Positions 12,637 through 26,935 of a stretch of 64,000 nt of DNA are shown here, piece after piece. The translations under genes and the position numbers were made by a program. Source of the DNA: Lycorma delicatula. Lineage: Eukaryota > Arthropoda > Insecta > Hemiptera > Fulgoridae. The notes below the pieces were generated by a model. The model saw nothing but the letters and a program-made list of their open reading frames with translations. It did no database searches and had not been told where the DNA came from. Where the stretch lies: positions 122,525,324 through 122,589,323 of the forward strand of contig NC_134460.1 in NCBI RefSeq assembly GCF_047948215.1, given 5' to 3'. The first letter of the stretch is position 1; every line of letters begins with the position of its first letter.

Positions 12637-13537
12637 TTCAAAAAAATTAAAATGAAATTGTAAACAGTAAAGTAGGAGTCTCACAAATATCATTTCTTCC
12701 GGTCAAAATACAAAAATTCTGTAATATAAATAAAACTGTTTTTAACAAAATTATACTGATCTCAAAAAAGGTAGACACTACATTTCTTTTATCAAAATCT
12801 GTTATTAATTTAGAATTTTGTTTAAAAAAAAATACATGTTAAATAAAACTCTTACCTGCCCGATTTCATTTATTAAACAACGAATAATCATAAGAATAGT
12901 ATAATTTCTGTAAATGCGATATGTATTACATATAAATGAAATCGGGCCGGTAAGAGTTTGTAACAACTTTTTCTATTTTTTTTTTCTTATACATGGAATG
13001 TAATTATATTATATGAAAATTTAAACATTGTTTATTATCTATTGTCTATTACAGTGGTTTCCAAACTTTTCTGAGACGCGGCGTCCTTTTTCAATTAAAA
13101 TTTCTCCATGGCGCCCTACCCTAAATAAAAGTATGATTACTCATAAGTATGAGATAAAAATAAATGAAATTCTGCAATTTCATAATTTTTTTACTGTATT
13201 AACATTAAATTAATAATTATAAATGTCTTTGTTCAAATAATTATGAAGATTTTACAATATTTCGCGGCAACCCTCTGAAGAGGCCGCGGCGCACAGTTTG
13301 GGAATCACTGGTTTATTACATACATTTAACTGTACTTTTTTTTAAACAAAATTCTAAATTAATAACAGATTTTGATAATAGAAATGTAGTGAGTGTCTTA
13401 CCTTTTTTGATATCAGTATCATTTTGTTAAAAACAGTTTTATTTATATTACATAAATTTTTGGTTTTTAAGCGGAAGAAATGATATTTGCGAGACTCTTA
13501 CCCGTACCGTCTATAATTTCATTATAATTTTTTTGAA
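12637..13537. mobile_element. fold-back element with nested inverted repeats
   Basis: The outer arms at about 12637-12837 and 13331-13537 are about 200-bp reverse complements of each other with modest divergence. A second, shorter inverted repeat lies inside: 27-bp arms at 12846-12872 and 12933-12959 sharing a CTTACC..CGATTTCATT core. The outer arms contain a diverged version of the same core (CTCTTACCCGTACC..ATTTCATT), so outer and inner arms look related. There is no open frame. An hAT MITE is inserted in the loop. This is a non-autonomous fold-back or long-TIR element; the autonomous partner is not in the window. Confidence 0.8.
13052..13310. mobile_element. hAT-type MITE
   Basis: A 259-bp non-coding element. 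Its terminal inverted repeats are CAGTGGTTTCCAAACTTTTC on the left and, reversed, CAGTGATTCCCAAACTGTGC on the right. Flanking 8-bp duplications are GTCTATTA (13044-13051) and GTTTATTA (13311-13318), one mismatch. An 8-bp duplication with CAGTG termini is characteristic of hAT transposition. It sits in the loop of the fold-back element, so it inserted after that element formed. Confidence 0.88.
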
Positions 13538-14635
13538 TATCACTGCGTTTCGTTAGATAATTCTTTTATTTTTTTATGAATTACTGATTGTTATCTTATG
13601 GATTTATTATTAAAATTTATTGCCTTTCTAGAACAAACAAATATACATTTTTGAATTTCACGGCCAATTTTTTTTTGTTGATACTCATATAATTTACTTC
13701 GTACCATATTTTACCTTTTTTAATGACCTTCAGGAATCGTAGATCTGTGATGTAATTTTTCACTTATTCTACTTGTAAGTGTAACCCTCGATTTTTATCG
13801 TATCCGTGGACATACTTTTTATATTATTACGTGAACTTTTTTTTTATCTCTCCATCAATTAGTTCAAATAATTGTAGAAATAAAAATTCTAATATACAAT
13901 CTAATTGCAGAATAAAAATTTTACCATCGAATTTTATTTCTGTTTTATGCAATAAATCTTTGTTGCCACATTTGTAACACTTTCCTACCGTTCGTGTTTT
14001 TTGTGTTTTATTAGCAGCTGTAATCGCTTGCAAACTAATACTTTTATTTTTCTTTTAAGGTGATGGCAATTAAAAAAAATTATTCATCTTCAGTACTTTT
14101 ATTTACATACGAGCATTTACTATAAAAACTGTTGTATATTTTCTTTTAAATTTTATTATTTCAAGTACATTATCAAGTTTTGTACGCTATCTAGTACTAT
14201 CAAGAAGAACTACCTAGCGGCGCGATTCGTAAAGTCACCTTTAAAAAAAGAAAAATTGACATGTGTTCATAAAATGGAAAAAATGAACTTCGTGATACAT
14301 CAGCGAAAGGCAATAAATTATCAAAAACAAAAACAAGAGTAATTAAAAAAAAAACAGCAAGTTGCTTTCCCAACATTTGGAAATCTCCCAATCTCACCGA
14401 AAAATTGTTTTTAAATTAAAAATTTATTGGATTAAATGTTTTTTATATTATATAATATGAACAAATTTCTAATTTTGACATCAAACTGTTCACGAGATAT
14501 TCAGTGAAAGAATTGTAGAAGATAATGGTTTTACCAGTTTATAACTCTGCTGATTGTTGGGTTCAAATTACCCACCATGGTAGAATATAAAAAAAGGTAA
14601 GTAGTTTTAATTTCCGGGGTGGGACTCCATTTGTC
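13538..14635. other. AT-rich DNA, no gene recognised
   Basis: I see no motif-bearing frame or splice-bounded coding stretch. Composition changes sharply at about 14620, where GC-rich LINE sequence begins. Confidence 0.5.
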
Positions 14636-15265
14636 CTGCGATAAATCTCTATTTGTCTCAATAGCGGGAAGGCGGCGACTGATGCTTTTATCCGATTTCG
14701 ATGGAGGAAGCGATGGCCCAATCACCAGAGGCCGCCAAATTATCTTGGAGTGTGGTTGGACCATAGGCGGTCATTCACTCGTCACGTCCAGGCGGTGAGT
14801 GAGAAAGCTGGGCAGACTGTCAAGAACTTGGTTAAGTTACTATCGAACGTTGGAGGACCTCGTACCTCGAAGAGGAGGCTGTACGCGCATGTGGTGAACT
14901 CAGTTCTTCTTATGGCGGTAGGGCGTAACAGAAGACAGTTGGAGGGAGTACAGCGCCGTACGGCTCTTAAGGTGGCCTCTTAAGGAGGGATTGTGGCTGA
15001 CACAATTCCTGACCGGCCAAGGAGTCTTTCGTTCATACACCTGTATGGACGAAGAAGAGCTGAAGACCCGTTCTGCCCCTACTGTCGGGAGTTAGACACG
15101 CCGGAACACGTGATATTCCAGTACCCGAGGTGGGGCAAGGAACGCCGCGACTGTACTGCCGAAACTGGGCATTTCGAGGTGGGGACCATCGTTGGAACGA
15201 TGTTCGGTGGACTTCGACACTGTGACGGGGTTTGTGTCGGGAATACTGTAACTGACGCATCGTGA
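14636..15265 (+). pseudogene. R1-clade LINE, 3' part of reverse transcriptase ORF
   Basis: Translation gives YLGVWLDHRRSFTRHV followed by an SNVGGPRTSKRRLYAHVVNS-like stretch. This is the segment just after the reverse transcriptase core in R1/jockey-type LINEs, where KYLGV.LD and NIGGP..SKRRL are diagnostic. A stop at 14981-14983 interrupts the frame. The next stretch carries CPYC.ELDTPEHVIFQYPRW, which fits the C-terminal cysteine-histidine zinc knuckle (C-x2-C..H..C pattern, the last Cys replaced). The region between the two motifs is shorter than in intact R1 proteins, so a deletion is likely. Base composition is far more GC-rich than the surroundings. It is a dead 5'-truncated copy; the endonuclease and catalytic reverse transcriptase are absent. 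Confidence 0.85.
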
Positions 15266-15575
15266 ATCGAGGGGGTTAGGGACAGCTCCGTACGGAGCTG
15301 CCGTTCGCCCGTGCTTGCACGGGTGGACGGTGGTGATGAAGTACGGGGACTCTCGAGCCCCTGACCTAAAAGACTGAGTCTCGGCGAGACCGTTCCTCCG
15401 TGGGTGTCTCCGTTAGAGGCAAAGCCCAAAGGACCGAGTCCCGGTAGCTGGGCGATGGAGGCCGGGAACGGCATAGCTGGGCCTGGCATTTCCCTCGTCT
15501 GGCGACTAGAGGCAAAGGCACCTCCCGTAACCGTGTTTATGTTTAATTGGGGGTCTGGTTTCGGGAGGTAGGGAG
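15266..15575 (+). repeat. GC-rich 3' UTR of the R1-like LINE
   Basis: GC-rich sequence continuing directly from the LINE frame. It contains hairpins such as ACAGCTCCGTACGGAGCTG (15281 on) and CCCGTGCTTGCACGGG (15308 on). Composition drops back to AT-rich at about 15575. R1-type 3' UTRs are often GC-rich and structured, so I take this as the element's own tail. No poly-A or duplication is clear. Confidence 0.6.
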
Positions 15576-16944
15576 AATAAAAATGATTACATGGACAAAT
15601 TTTTATAAGAAACATTTTCCCAGATCTTGATGTCTCCAGTTTCCAGTTCCAGAAAAATGTTATCTCAATGTTATTTTTGGCATTACAGTACCGCTTTCCT
15701 CTTATTTAATTGTTTAATAATCAGAGGGGAAAAAAAAGATAATTCAGCATTTCATATAAAGCGTATATAGTGTTTTCCTCCAGTCTTTACTCACAGATAC
15801 TGTTAAAAATAAATTTAAAAAATTTATTTTAACAATTTACAGCATAATTTTAACGGTTACACTTAACTTTTACTCAAAAATTAAATAAGTAGATAGATCT
15901 TAAAAATATTGCAATGGAAACTGGAAAAATGAGGGATTTGTAAAGTTAAAATGTAAATTAAAAAAAAAAATTTTTAATCTATAAATAAACTAAATCTCCT
16001 TTCATTTTATTTATTAATTTTTTCTTTTTATTTACCATTTTCAAAAATAATTGCAAAAGCCTACATTAAAATTTAATTTCAATAATTTATATATTTTTAG
16101 TTAATTGCATTTATTTAAAAATAAAACAAATCATAAGCAAGCTAAATGAAAATGGCAAAAAAATCACTCAATAATTTGGTTCCAAACGACACCAAAATTA
16201 AACAATATTGGTTGCAGTTTCATAGTTTGCTGTTGGCACTTATTCGACCATAGCAGTTGATACCACTTAAATAAAAAAATATTTAGATTGAATTGATAAA
16301 TTCAATTTAAAAATCATCATACTTGAAAACAAAAATTAAAAATTTAAGAAAATACCGTACGTATACAACTTGTTATACAATTTTTTTTTTTTTTAGTCGC
16401 AACTATAATGATCATTAATGAATATGATGGAATTGACTCATTATAAATCTTCTAGACCTTGCCATAAAAATGTAAATCTAAATCCTTTAATAATGCAAGT
16501 GAACGTGCTACAACCTTAACTCTGAGGCAGACATTAGTTGTTTTTATAAACAAACTCTAGTTTTATATTTTACCCTAGTGCAAAAAAAAATCAAAAATAC
16601 TTTGTATTTCTCTTTCATTTTCTCCTTCTCACTAATAAATGAAAAGTCAGAGAAGGATTATAAAGTTCATATAAAGAAAATAAAACACATATCTGAATGT
16701 GACAGGTTTCACTAAAGCTTAAAACAGTAACTCAATAATGGTATAATTTAGTAAATGTACAATACGTTAACCTAAAAAAAAAAAACAAATGGTACACAAT
16801 GGTATATGAAATCATTTAAATTACAATTATAAATTTACTGTTAATAACCAATACCTATAATCTGTAAGGACATTTATATATATTACATATAATAGATAAA
16901 AATGAAGTAATAATAATAATACTCAGAAATAAAAACATACTCAC
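15576..16944. other. intron-like AT-rich DNA downstream of the host exon
   Basis: On the minus strand this follows the donor site of the exon at 16945-17160. I looked for the next exon of a TBC1D1/4-type gene, expected to encode the start of the second conserved block, and did not find it here. Positions 16803-16880 are a copy of the 10928-11005 segment. Confidence 0.5.
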
Positions 16945-17160
16945 ATCATCAGGATCGACAGTTTCAAATAAATGACAATAAAGCAGGGGAACATTGGTAT
17001 CTCTAACTGTGTATGCAAATGAAACAACATTGCCGTGTGAAATATTCAGTCTTGAAACTAATGATATGGGATGACAAAATAAAGGAGAACTATCAGTTCG
17101 TGAATTATTACTGTTTAACAAATATGCTTTTATTTCACCATCTTCTACACCAAGTCTTAT
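16945..17160 (-). CDS. host exon, TBC1D1/TBC1D4-like Rab-GAP, first PTB domain
   Basis: Internal exon of 216 bp (72 codons) on the minus strand. The acceptor is a run of T then CAG, ending at 17161. The donor is GATGAT|GTGAGT, with GT at 16943-16944. The exon is in phase 0 at both ends. Its translation starts IRLGVEDGEIKAYLL and ends YCHLFETVDPDD. In human TBC1D1/TBC1D4 the first PTB domain has the same spacing: a V-R-L-like strand, F.C/H..., SR or HK before a helix, FAY/FAC, then C[HY]VF..[DT]D/DP. That family joins two PTB domains to a RabGAP-TBC domain and regulates vesicle traffic such as insulin-responsive transporter sorting (fly homologue: pollux). The open frame continues upstream of the acceptor but turns hydrophobic and AT-rich there, as intron does. 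The assignment rests on alignment from memory. Another PTB-like protein is the main alternative. Confidence 0.66.
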
Positions 17161-21202
<4,042 letters not shown>

Positions 21203-21350
21203 CAGAGAGTATTGTTTCTTTGGATATCTAGAATATAAAGCTGTACATTTGATTACTTACATGTGATGTAAGGAGTTTTTCAGATTTATTTTATAGAAAC
21301 TGTAGATTTATCTTCAAAACAGAAGACTGAGTAATAACTAAAGTAAAAGT

Positions 21351-21638
21351 AAAGAAGACTTTAAAGGGGACTTAATCCGGAAAAGAAGATTACAGTTTTA
21401 TGGACATTTATGCAGAATGGACAACCAAAGATTGACAAAACAAATATTTAATTTCTACATAAACAAAGTCACAAAGACCAATTGGTTTAAAGAAATAGAA
21501 ACAGATCTAAAACCATTAAACATTTCTAAGGATCTGTGTAAAGATAGAGATAAATTTAGAAAAGCGATTCAAGAATCTAAGTTTCCAGAGAGAAAGAAAA
21601 AGAAGGGTATAAACCTGAGTGGAAGGACAGAAGAATGA
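21351..21638 (+). pseudogene. LINE remnant, C-terminus of reverse transcriptase polyprotein
   Basis: An open frame from 21351 reads KEDFKGDLIRKRRLQFYGHL, then CRMDNQRLTKQIF and NWFKEIETDLKPLN. The RRLQFYGH..RMD..RLTK block followed by WFKE.E.DLK.LN is what I know from the extreme C-terminus of endonuclease-reverse transcriptase LINE proteins of arthropods. The stop is at 21636. Upstream lies the microsatellite, not more LINE, so the copy is strongly 5'-truncated. There is no catalytic domain and it is inert. The exact clade cannot be assigned from this tail. Confidence 0.75.
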
Positions 21639-23840
21639 TGGCAACAACAGAGCAAAATAATGGAAACTTTTGCGAAAAGAAAAAAATTTATCAATCATAT
21701 TTCATGAAAAAACAAAACAGCAGCCATTAGACAACTACTTGTCTATCACATTCCTGTCATTTTTTTATATTTTGACAATTATATAATATAATAATTAAAT
21801 AGGCATTGTTTTAGTGAGAATACCATACATTTGAATGCCCTTTAATATGTAATTTGTTTGCAACAAAATCAAATCGTATACTCTTCTGCTTTGAAATGCC
21901 TACAATAAAACAATAAGCTTATCATAATTATTAAATATTTATTATGTTATATATAACTCTGTCTTAAATATGTAATAACATCCTATGGGTTCATTTTACT
22001 CAAAAAGTCAAAACAAGTTTTCAAAAAAACAAAATGTTATTAAATCATTGTTTGACACCTATCAGTATGAATCTTGTAGAACGATATTTAAAAAATTGAA
22101 AATTTTACTTTAACCTTTTGTTTATAATTACAAAGTACATTTTTGGTAAAATCAAAATAATGTCTTATTGTTAAAAAAAATAACAATATCAATCCACCTC
22201 TATTAAATCAGACAATGGAACTCCTATCAAATAATTTAACACAATACTTTGGTTTACAAGAAAGCGACTTATTATGCTTTTGTTACCATTCTTTTCTTTT
22301 CTCATTCCAAATCCTGTAAGAAGATAGTGTGACCATTCTCCAAAGGTTTTCCTTTCCTAAGCAAGTTTTTTTTTCTATATAATCTAGGCGCTCTGATATA
22401 ATAAAGGAACAATGTTTCTGGTAGTCCTATTAGTAACTCTCTAGTTTGGTGCAATGAAACAAACCAGGATGAATGGTACAATAAATGATCCATGTAGCTG
22501 TTAAATTTCTTAATTATCACTTATACAAAAGTGCAGTTTTGTTTCATTCTCTCAAGATTTTTATTATCTATAACCCTACTGGTCTAAACAATATTTGCAG
22601 GACTAGGCACCATCATTACATTTTGAAGGCACTTAATCTAGCCTGTTCAAATTTCTGTTACATGTTACCACACACCAAATATTTTGTAAATAATTTTTTA
22701 ATTCTATAATCCTTGCTAAAAAGAATAGCAATTTATTCTTTAAAGAATAACAATATCAATCTCCATCAAAACAAAACAGAACTGTTTTTGTGTTAACTCA
22801 ACAAAATACATACACTAATAAAAAAGAGACTTTATGCTTTAACAAATTACTGAATCATTTTAAAAAATCTTCCCACCAGCTTACTTAAAATAAAATTAAA
22901 AGATTTTCTTTAACAGAAACAATATTACTCTGACACTGGATTTTTAAATAATATTATTACAAATTTTAAAACGACATTGAATTTTCTGCATTGAGGGTTC
23001 AATGTGTGTGTTTAAATACATACTCAAATAATTTTCATTAATACCTTCTAAACTATGAATTATTTTTTATATTTAATATCTTTGTTTATGTACCTTAACA
23101 TTATTTCATTTGTTTATATCTTACATAATTAATACAGATTTTAATCGTATCAATTATTTATTTTATAATTGTATATTTTGTGATGCTTCCCTAATCAAGG
23201 TTTTACTACAAGTTTCCCACGATCCATCTGAGCAAACTCTTTTTTTCGTTATGCATTTCTGCATATCACATTAATTTCTCACATGATTTACATAATGTAC
23301 CACTCATAACAAAATATATATATATATGTGTGTGTGTGTGTGTTTATGTATTCTGAACATTATAAATGAAAACAATGATTTCAAGGAAATATACATGGCA
23401 GTTAAATTTCCAGAATTTTAATATCTTGTACAAAACAAGAAAAATGAATAACTAAAATTAAAAATGGAATTGTTGAATATTTTCAGAAAATTATAAAGTA
23501 AAACTGTAAAAGAAAAGGAAATGAAGATAGCAACAATGAAATAGAAGAAAGATCATAAATTTATAAACTACCAACTACCACATAATTCAGTACTTTTTTT
23601 ATGAACTTTAATAAGTTTAACAAAGCAAAAAATAAAGTTCTGCAAAAAAATTAAAATTATATTAATGACAACGACCTCAGAATTTAATTACAAAAAAAAA
23701 ATTAGACAAATTTTTTTTTCAAATGAGAAATAATTTAGCAAAGATAGCATCACTTTACTAAGTGACGGAAAGTGGACTTAACTTCAGATACCCTTTTACT
23801 TTCACTGAATTGAGTACAGTCAATGCCAAATTACACCTAC
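21639..23840. other. AT-rich DNA, no gene recognised
   Basis: No exon recognised. It contains a (TA)n(TG)n microsatellite at about 23314-23343. Short open frames on both strands show no family motif. Confidence 0.5.
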
Positions 23841-23952
23841 CATCCATTTGGATAATAAGTTCAATGAAGGTCACGGCCTGCTTTTTGTTATTTCTACATG
23901 TAATACAACGGCCCCAATCAGATTCCTTTCTATACTCAATACAACAGGAATT
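23841..23952 (-). CDS. candidate internal exon, protein unknown
   Basis: A 112-bp minus-strand stretch between a good acceptor (CATTTTTTTATATTTTAG, ending 23953) and a good donor (GATG|GTAGGTGT, GT at 23839-23840). The frame that is open throughout reads NSCCIEYRKESDWGRCITC, then RNNKKQAVTFIELIIQMD. It has a mixed, protein-like composition with four cysteines, unlike the lysine/asparagine/isoleucine-rich chance frames around it. I do not recognise the family. The frame stays open beyond the donor to a stop at 23759, so it could instead be a fragment of a repeat. It is on the same strand as the PTB exon and upstream of it, but does not match the expected N-terminal part of TBC1D1/4. Confidence 0.33.
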
Positions 23953-26689
23953 CTAAAATATAAAAAAATGTATTTATTTACAAATGAATAAAAAAACAGA
24001 TATGATTTCAATAAGTAAACCTTAACAATTATTGTATTTTAATTAATTATTCGATTAGTTTAAATGATAATACTGAGTATCAATTACTTTTTTAAGTCCA
24101 AAAATATAAATTTCACAAAAACGAATTATGTACTAAATCATAATCCTTCATTTGAGAAGGCAGTCTACAGTAAAAAAATCAAAATTTCTACAATTCTCCT
24201 TTTCTAATTAGAAACTATTGTTGCATGGTTACCATTGATGGTAAGATTAAATCGATACATTTATTTTATATTTTTAAGCTGAAAAAATATTGAATTATAT
24301 ATGGGAATTGTTTTTAATGCTAATTTCTGGGTCAGAGAACATGGAAATGGTAAATAATACCATATGCAGTGTATTTGTAATGTGTCTACTAAGATCATTT
24401 ATTTGTCATAAAATCGATCTTAAAGGTTCAAAAATGAATATTATATATATACAGTATAACCCAGTTTAACCGATTTCCATAATCCACACAGATTCAGCAT
24501 CGGAAAATGTTAAAAAAATACATTTATTTTTTTACAAATCTCACCACATATTTTCGTTATTTTGGTCCAATGTTTTTCTAATTTCAAGCCAGTAAGGGCT
24601 TGTATGAAATATACATAACAGATACACTTAATTTTTTTTTGATCAGAAACTTTAGATTTTTCACATTTATCCATGAGCAAATTAAAGATTATAGAATTAC
24701 AATTTAGATAAATCAATTATATCTCTGTGTTAATTAACTTAAGTTTTTGTAGGTAAAAAAAAAGAGCATTGAACTCGCCCATCCTTCCTTCGAAGAAATA
24801 CGAATGACGTAATACTGTATTGTCGAATACTGTATGTCGGAATTCCTCTTTGAAAGCATATCTACACAAAATTAATTATCTATAGACAATTCGAATTCAT
24901 ATACTGTCACTTACCTAAAATTGATTTTGATCAATTTTCTTCAAAATTGATCTGTAAGTAAACTTTTATTTATTATTAAACGTAATTAAATTTCTGTATT
25001 TATAACTCGCACTTCTTTTCATTTTAATAAACGGCATAACATTTGCTGATTATCCGATTTCTTTATTCATCCGCATCACGAACGGTTCCATCTAGTCAAT
25101 GAACCTGATTATAACGTATCATTTATTTTTGATTTTTCAATAAGGAATTTTTGAAATACAACAATTATACTTACAGGCAAAATTTAAAATTCCATATATT
25201 GATAGTTCGACTGCAATCTCAGTGCAACATATAGATAAGTCATACATATGAGAATTTTAATGAAATTTTTAAAAATTAATATCGTACATTAATATCGTAA
25301 ATTAATTTCGAAAATAAAAAAAAAGTTATTAAAGCTTTTCCGAACAACTATTACCTGTAATATGGCAAAAAGCAAAGTTAGTTAAGTACTTCAACAATAA
25401 GAATTAGTTTTGCAAATGCTACACTTATAAAAGCAACCACGTTTAAAAATGCAGCTGTTTTGCTCAGCTTTCTCAGCATTTGCGTGAAGTTAAAATTAAG
25501 ATCTTCGCTCAACGATAAACTTGAAGTTATTACTACTAAGTCCCTACATATTTATAATTTTGTTATTTATTTATAAACTTATTTTCGAAGCATAAAAAAA
25601 AACATTTAAAAAGATTATTTATTTTTATCGATTTATTAAACCAATTTTATAGTAAGATAACTGCTTTATAGCATAAAACAATATCAGACGACATTCTACA
25701 AAAATAAAAATGAATAGATAATTAATTATTTAGAAAGTTTATGCACATTCAAAAGTCAATAATCTTGGCATAATAAACTGTTATGATGTATATATCCTGC
25801 TTATCATCAACAAACAAGAAAAATGTGTAGCTCTACCGTAGTTTTTAAATTTACCATCTTTTTGTTATAATTATAACTAAAAAAAAACCTTTTTAACGTA
25901 TAAGAAGAGAATAAGTCAATTATGAGACAAACATTAGTATTCAAATAATTATTTTTTATATACTCTATTCTAATGAAAATAACACAGACATGGCATAAAA
26001 AAAAGCGTCAATACGACGCCTTTCACCCGAGTTACGACCCTCGTAAGTTATATAGTACTTCACCATAATACCGTAATTCAGTACTGTACAAGTGTACAAA
26101 TGTAATACAAAAAATCGGCAAATTAATTATTTAAGGTTAATTAGATGAGGTTGGCGAGCGAAGCGTGAATTGATATTGACCGAAGTTTAGATACTCGTTT
26201 AATTTGATTTTTGTAATTTAATCGTGTTAACCTTTCATTAAATATATCAATAACTGAAATCAGTCGTCGAATTATACGAATAAGGAAAAATGTAAACACA
26301 AGTATTACATAAATTATTGAAACAAATAGCATCGATATAAATTTAAAAAATTACCCTCGTCGATACGGGAATATGTAATTTTATGATTATTCATTTTAAG
26401 TCGAAAACTACTATAAAGCGACCCATTTTTGTATATTTACAATCAAACAAATAATAAAATAAACAACATATGCCAAAATAAATTTTTGAATGCCCGTCAT
26501 CTTTCTAAATAATTACCAATGTTTGTAAACTCCCATTTACCGATGTTCGTAAACTCCCATTTTTAAACAAACACATTTAATTAAATATAATTAAAAGAGG
26601 TTTTGAAACAATTCTACTTTTTAACAGATGATTAAGCAAATTAATGAGAAAAACAGGTGTTTAAAAAAGAAACACAGCTTATCTATCTT
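23953..26689. other. AT-rich DNA, possible pogo-type relic
   Basis: No exon recognised. At 24452 the sequence TACAGTATAACCCAGTTTAA resembles the start of pogo/Tigger-type elements, which begin after a TA target, but no matching right end was found. Otherwise AT-rich DNA without open structure. Confidence 0.35.
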
Positions 26690-26837
26690 TCTCTTTTTTC
26701 TGTTTAGCCTCCGGAACCACTGTAAGGTGTTACTTCAGAGGAAGATATGAATGAATATAAATGAAGTGTAGTTTTGTAGTGTCTCAGGTCGACTATTCCT
26801 GAGATGTGTGGTTAATAAAAATCCAATCATCAAAACG
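26690..26837 (-). mobile_element. SINE-1 fragment, 3' body only
   Basis: A minus-strand SINE-1 tail and 3' body, from CTGTTTAGCCTCCGGAACC to GTGTGGTTAATAAAAATCC. The tRNA-like head is missing: the copy stops abruptly where SINE-2 begins. Either it was 5'-truncated at insertion or SINE-2 inserted here and removed the head. Confidence 0.85.
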
Positions 26838-26935
26838 GTAGCGTCTCGGCCTTTCATTCCGGGGGTCCCGGGTTCGAATTCCGGTCAGGCATGGCATTTT
26901 TCATACGCTACAAATCTTCATTTCCATATTCCTAC
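26838..26935 (+). mobile_element. tRNA-derived SINE-2, best copy
   Basis: A second SINE family. The head reads GGTAGCGTCTCGGCCTTTCA and then has a textbook polymerase III B box, GGGTTCGAATTCCGG. A body, CAGGCATGGCATTTTTCAT, and an AT-rich 3' region follow. Related copies at 61746-61880 and, on the minus strand, 63600-63755 show the same order of blocks and define the family. The A-box region is truncated or weak, so I call it tRNA-related and not a tRNA gene. Confidence 0.75.

Noticed and set aside
15079..15615. Minus-strand 178-codon frame over the LINE tail
   Set aside because: It is antisense to the LINE reading frame and its GC-rich UTR, with no motif of its own.
24452..24830. A complete pogo/Tigger MITE
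   Set aside because: The left end looks right but no reverse-complement right end was found near any downstream TA.
26847..26902. A genuine tRNA gene at the SINE-2 head
   Set aside because: The B box is good but no acceptor stem or full cloverleaf can be drawn, and the downstream body is shared with other SINE-2 copies.
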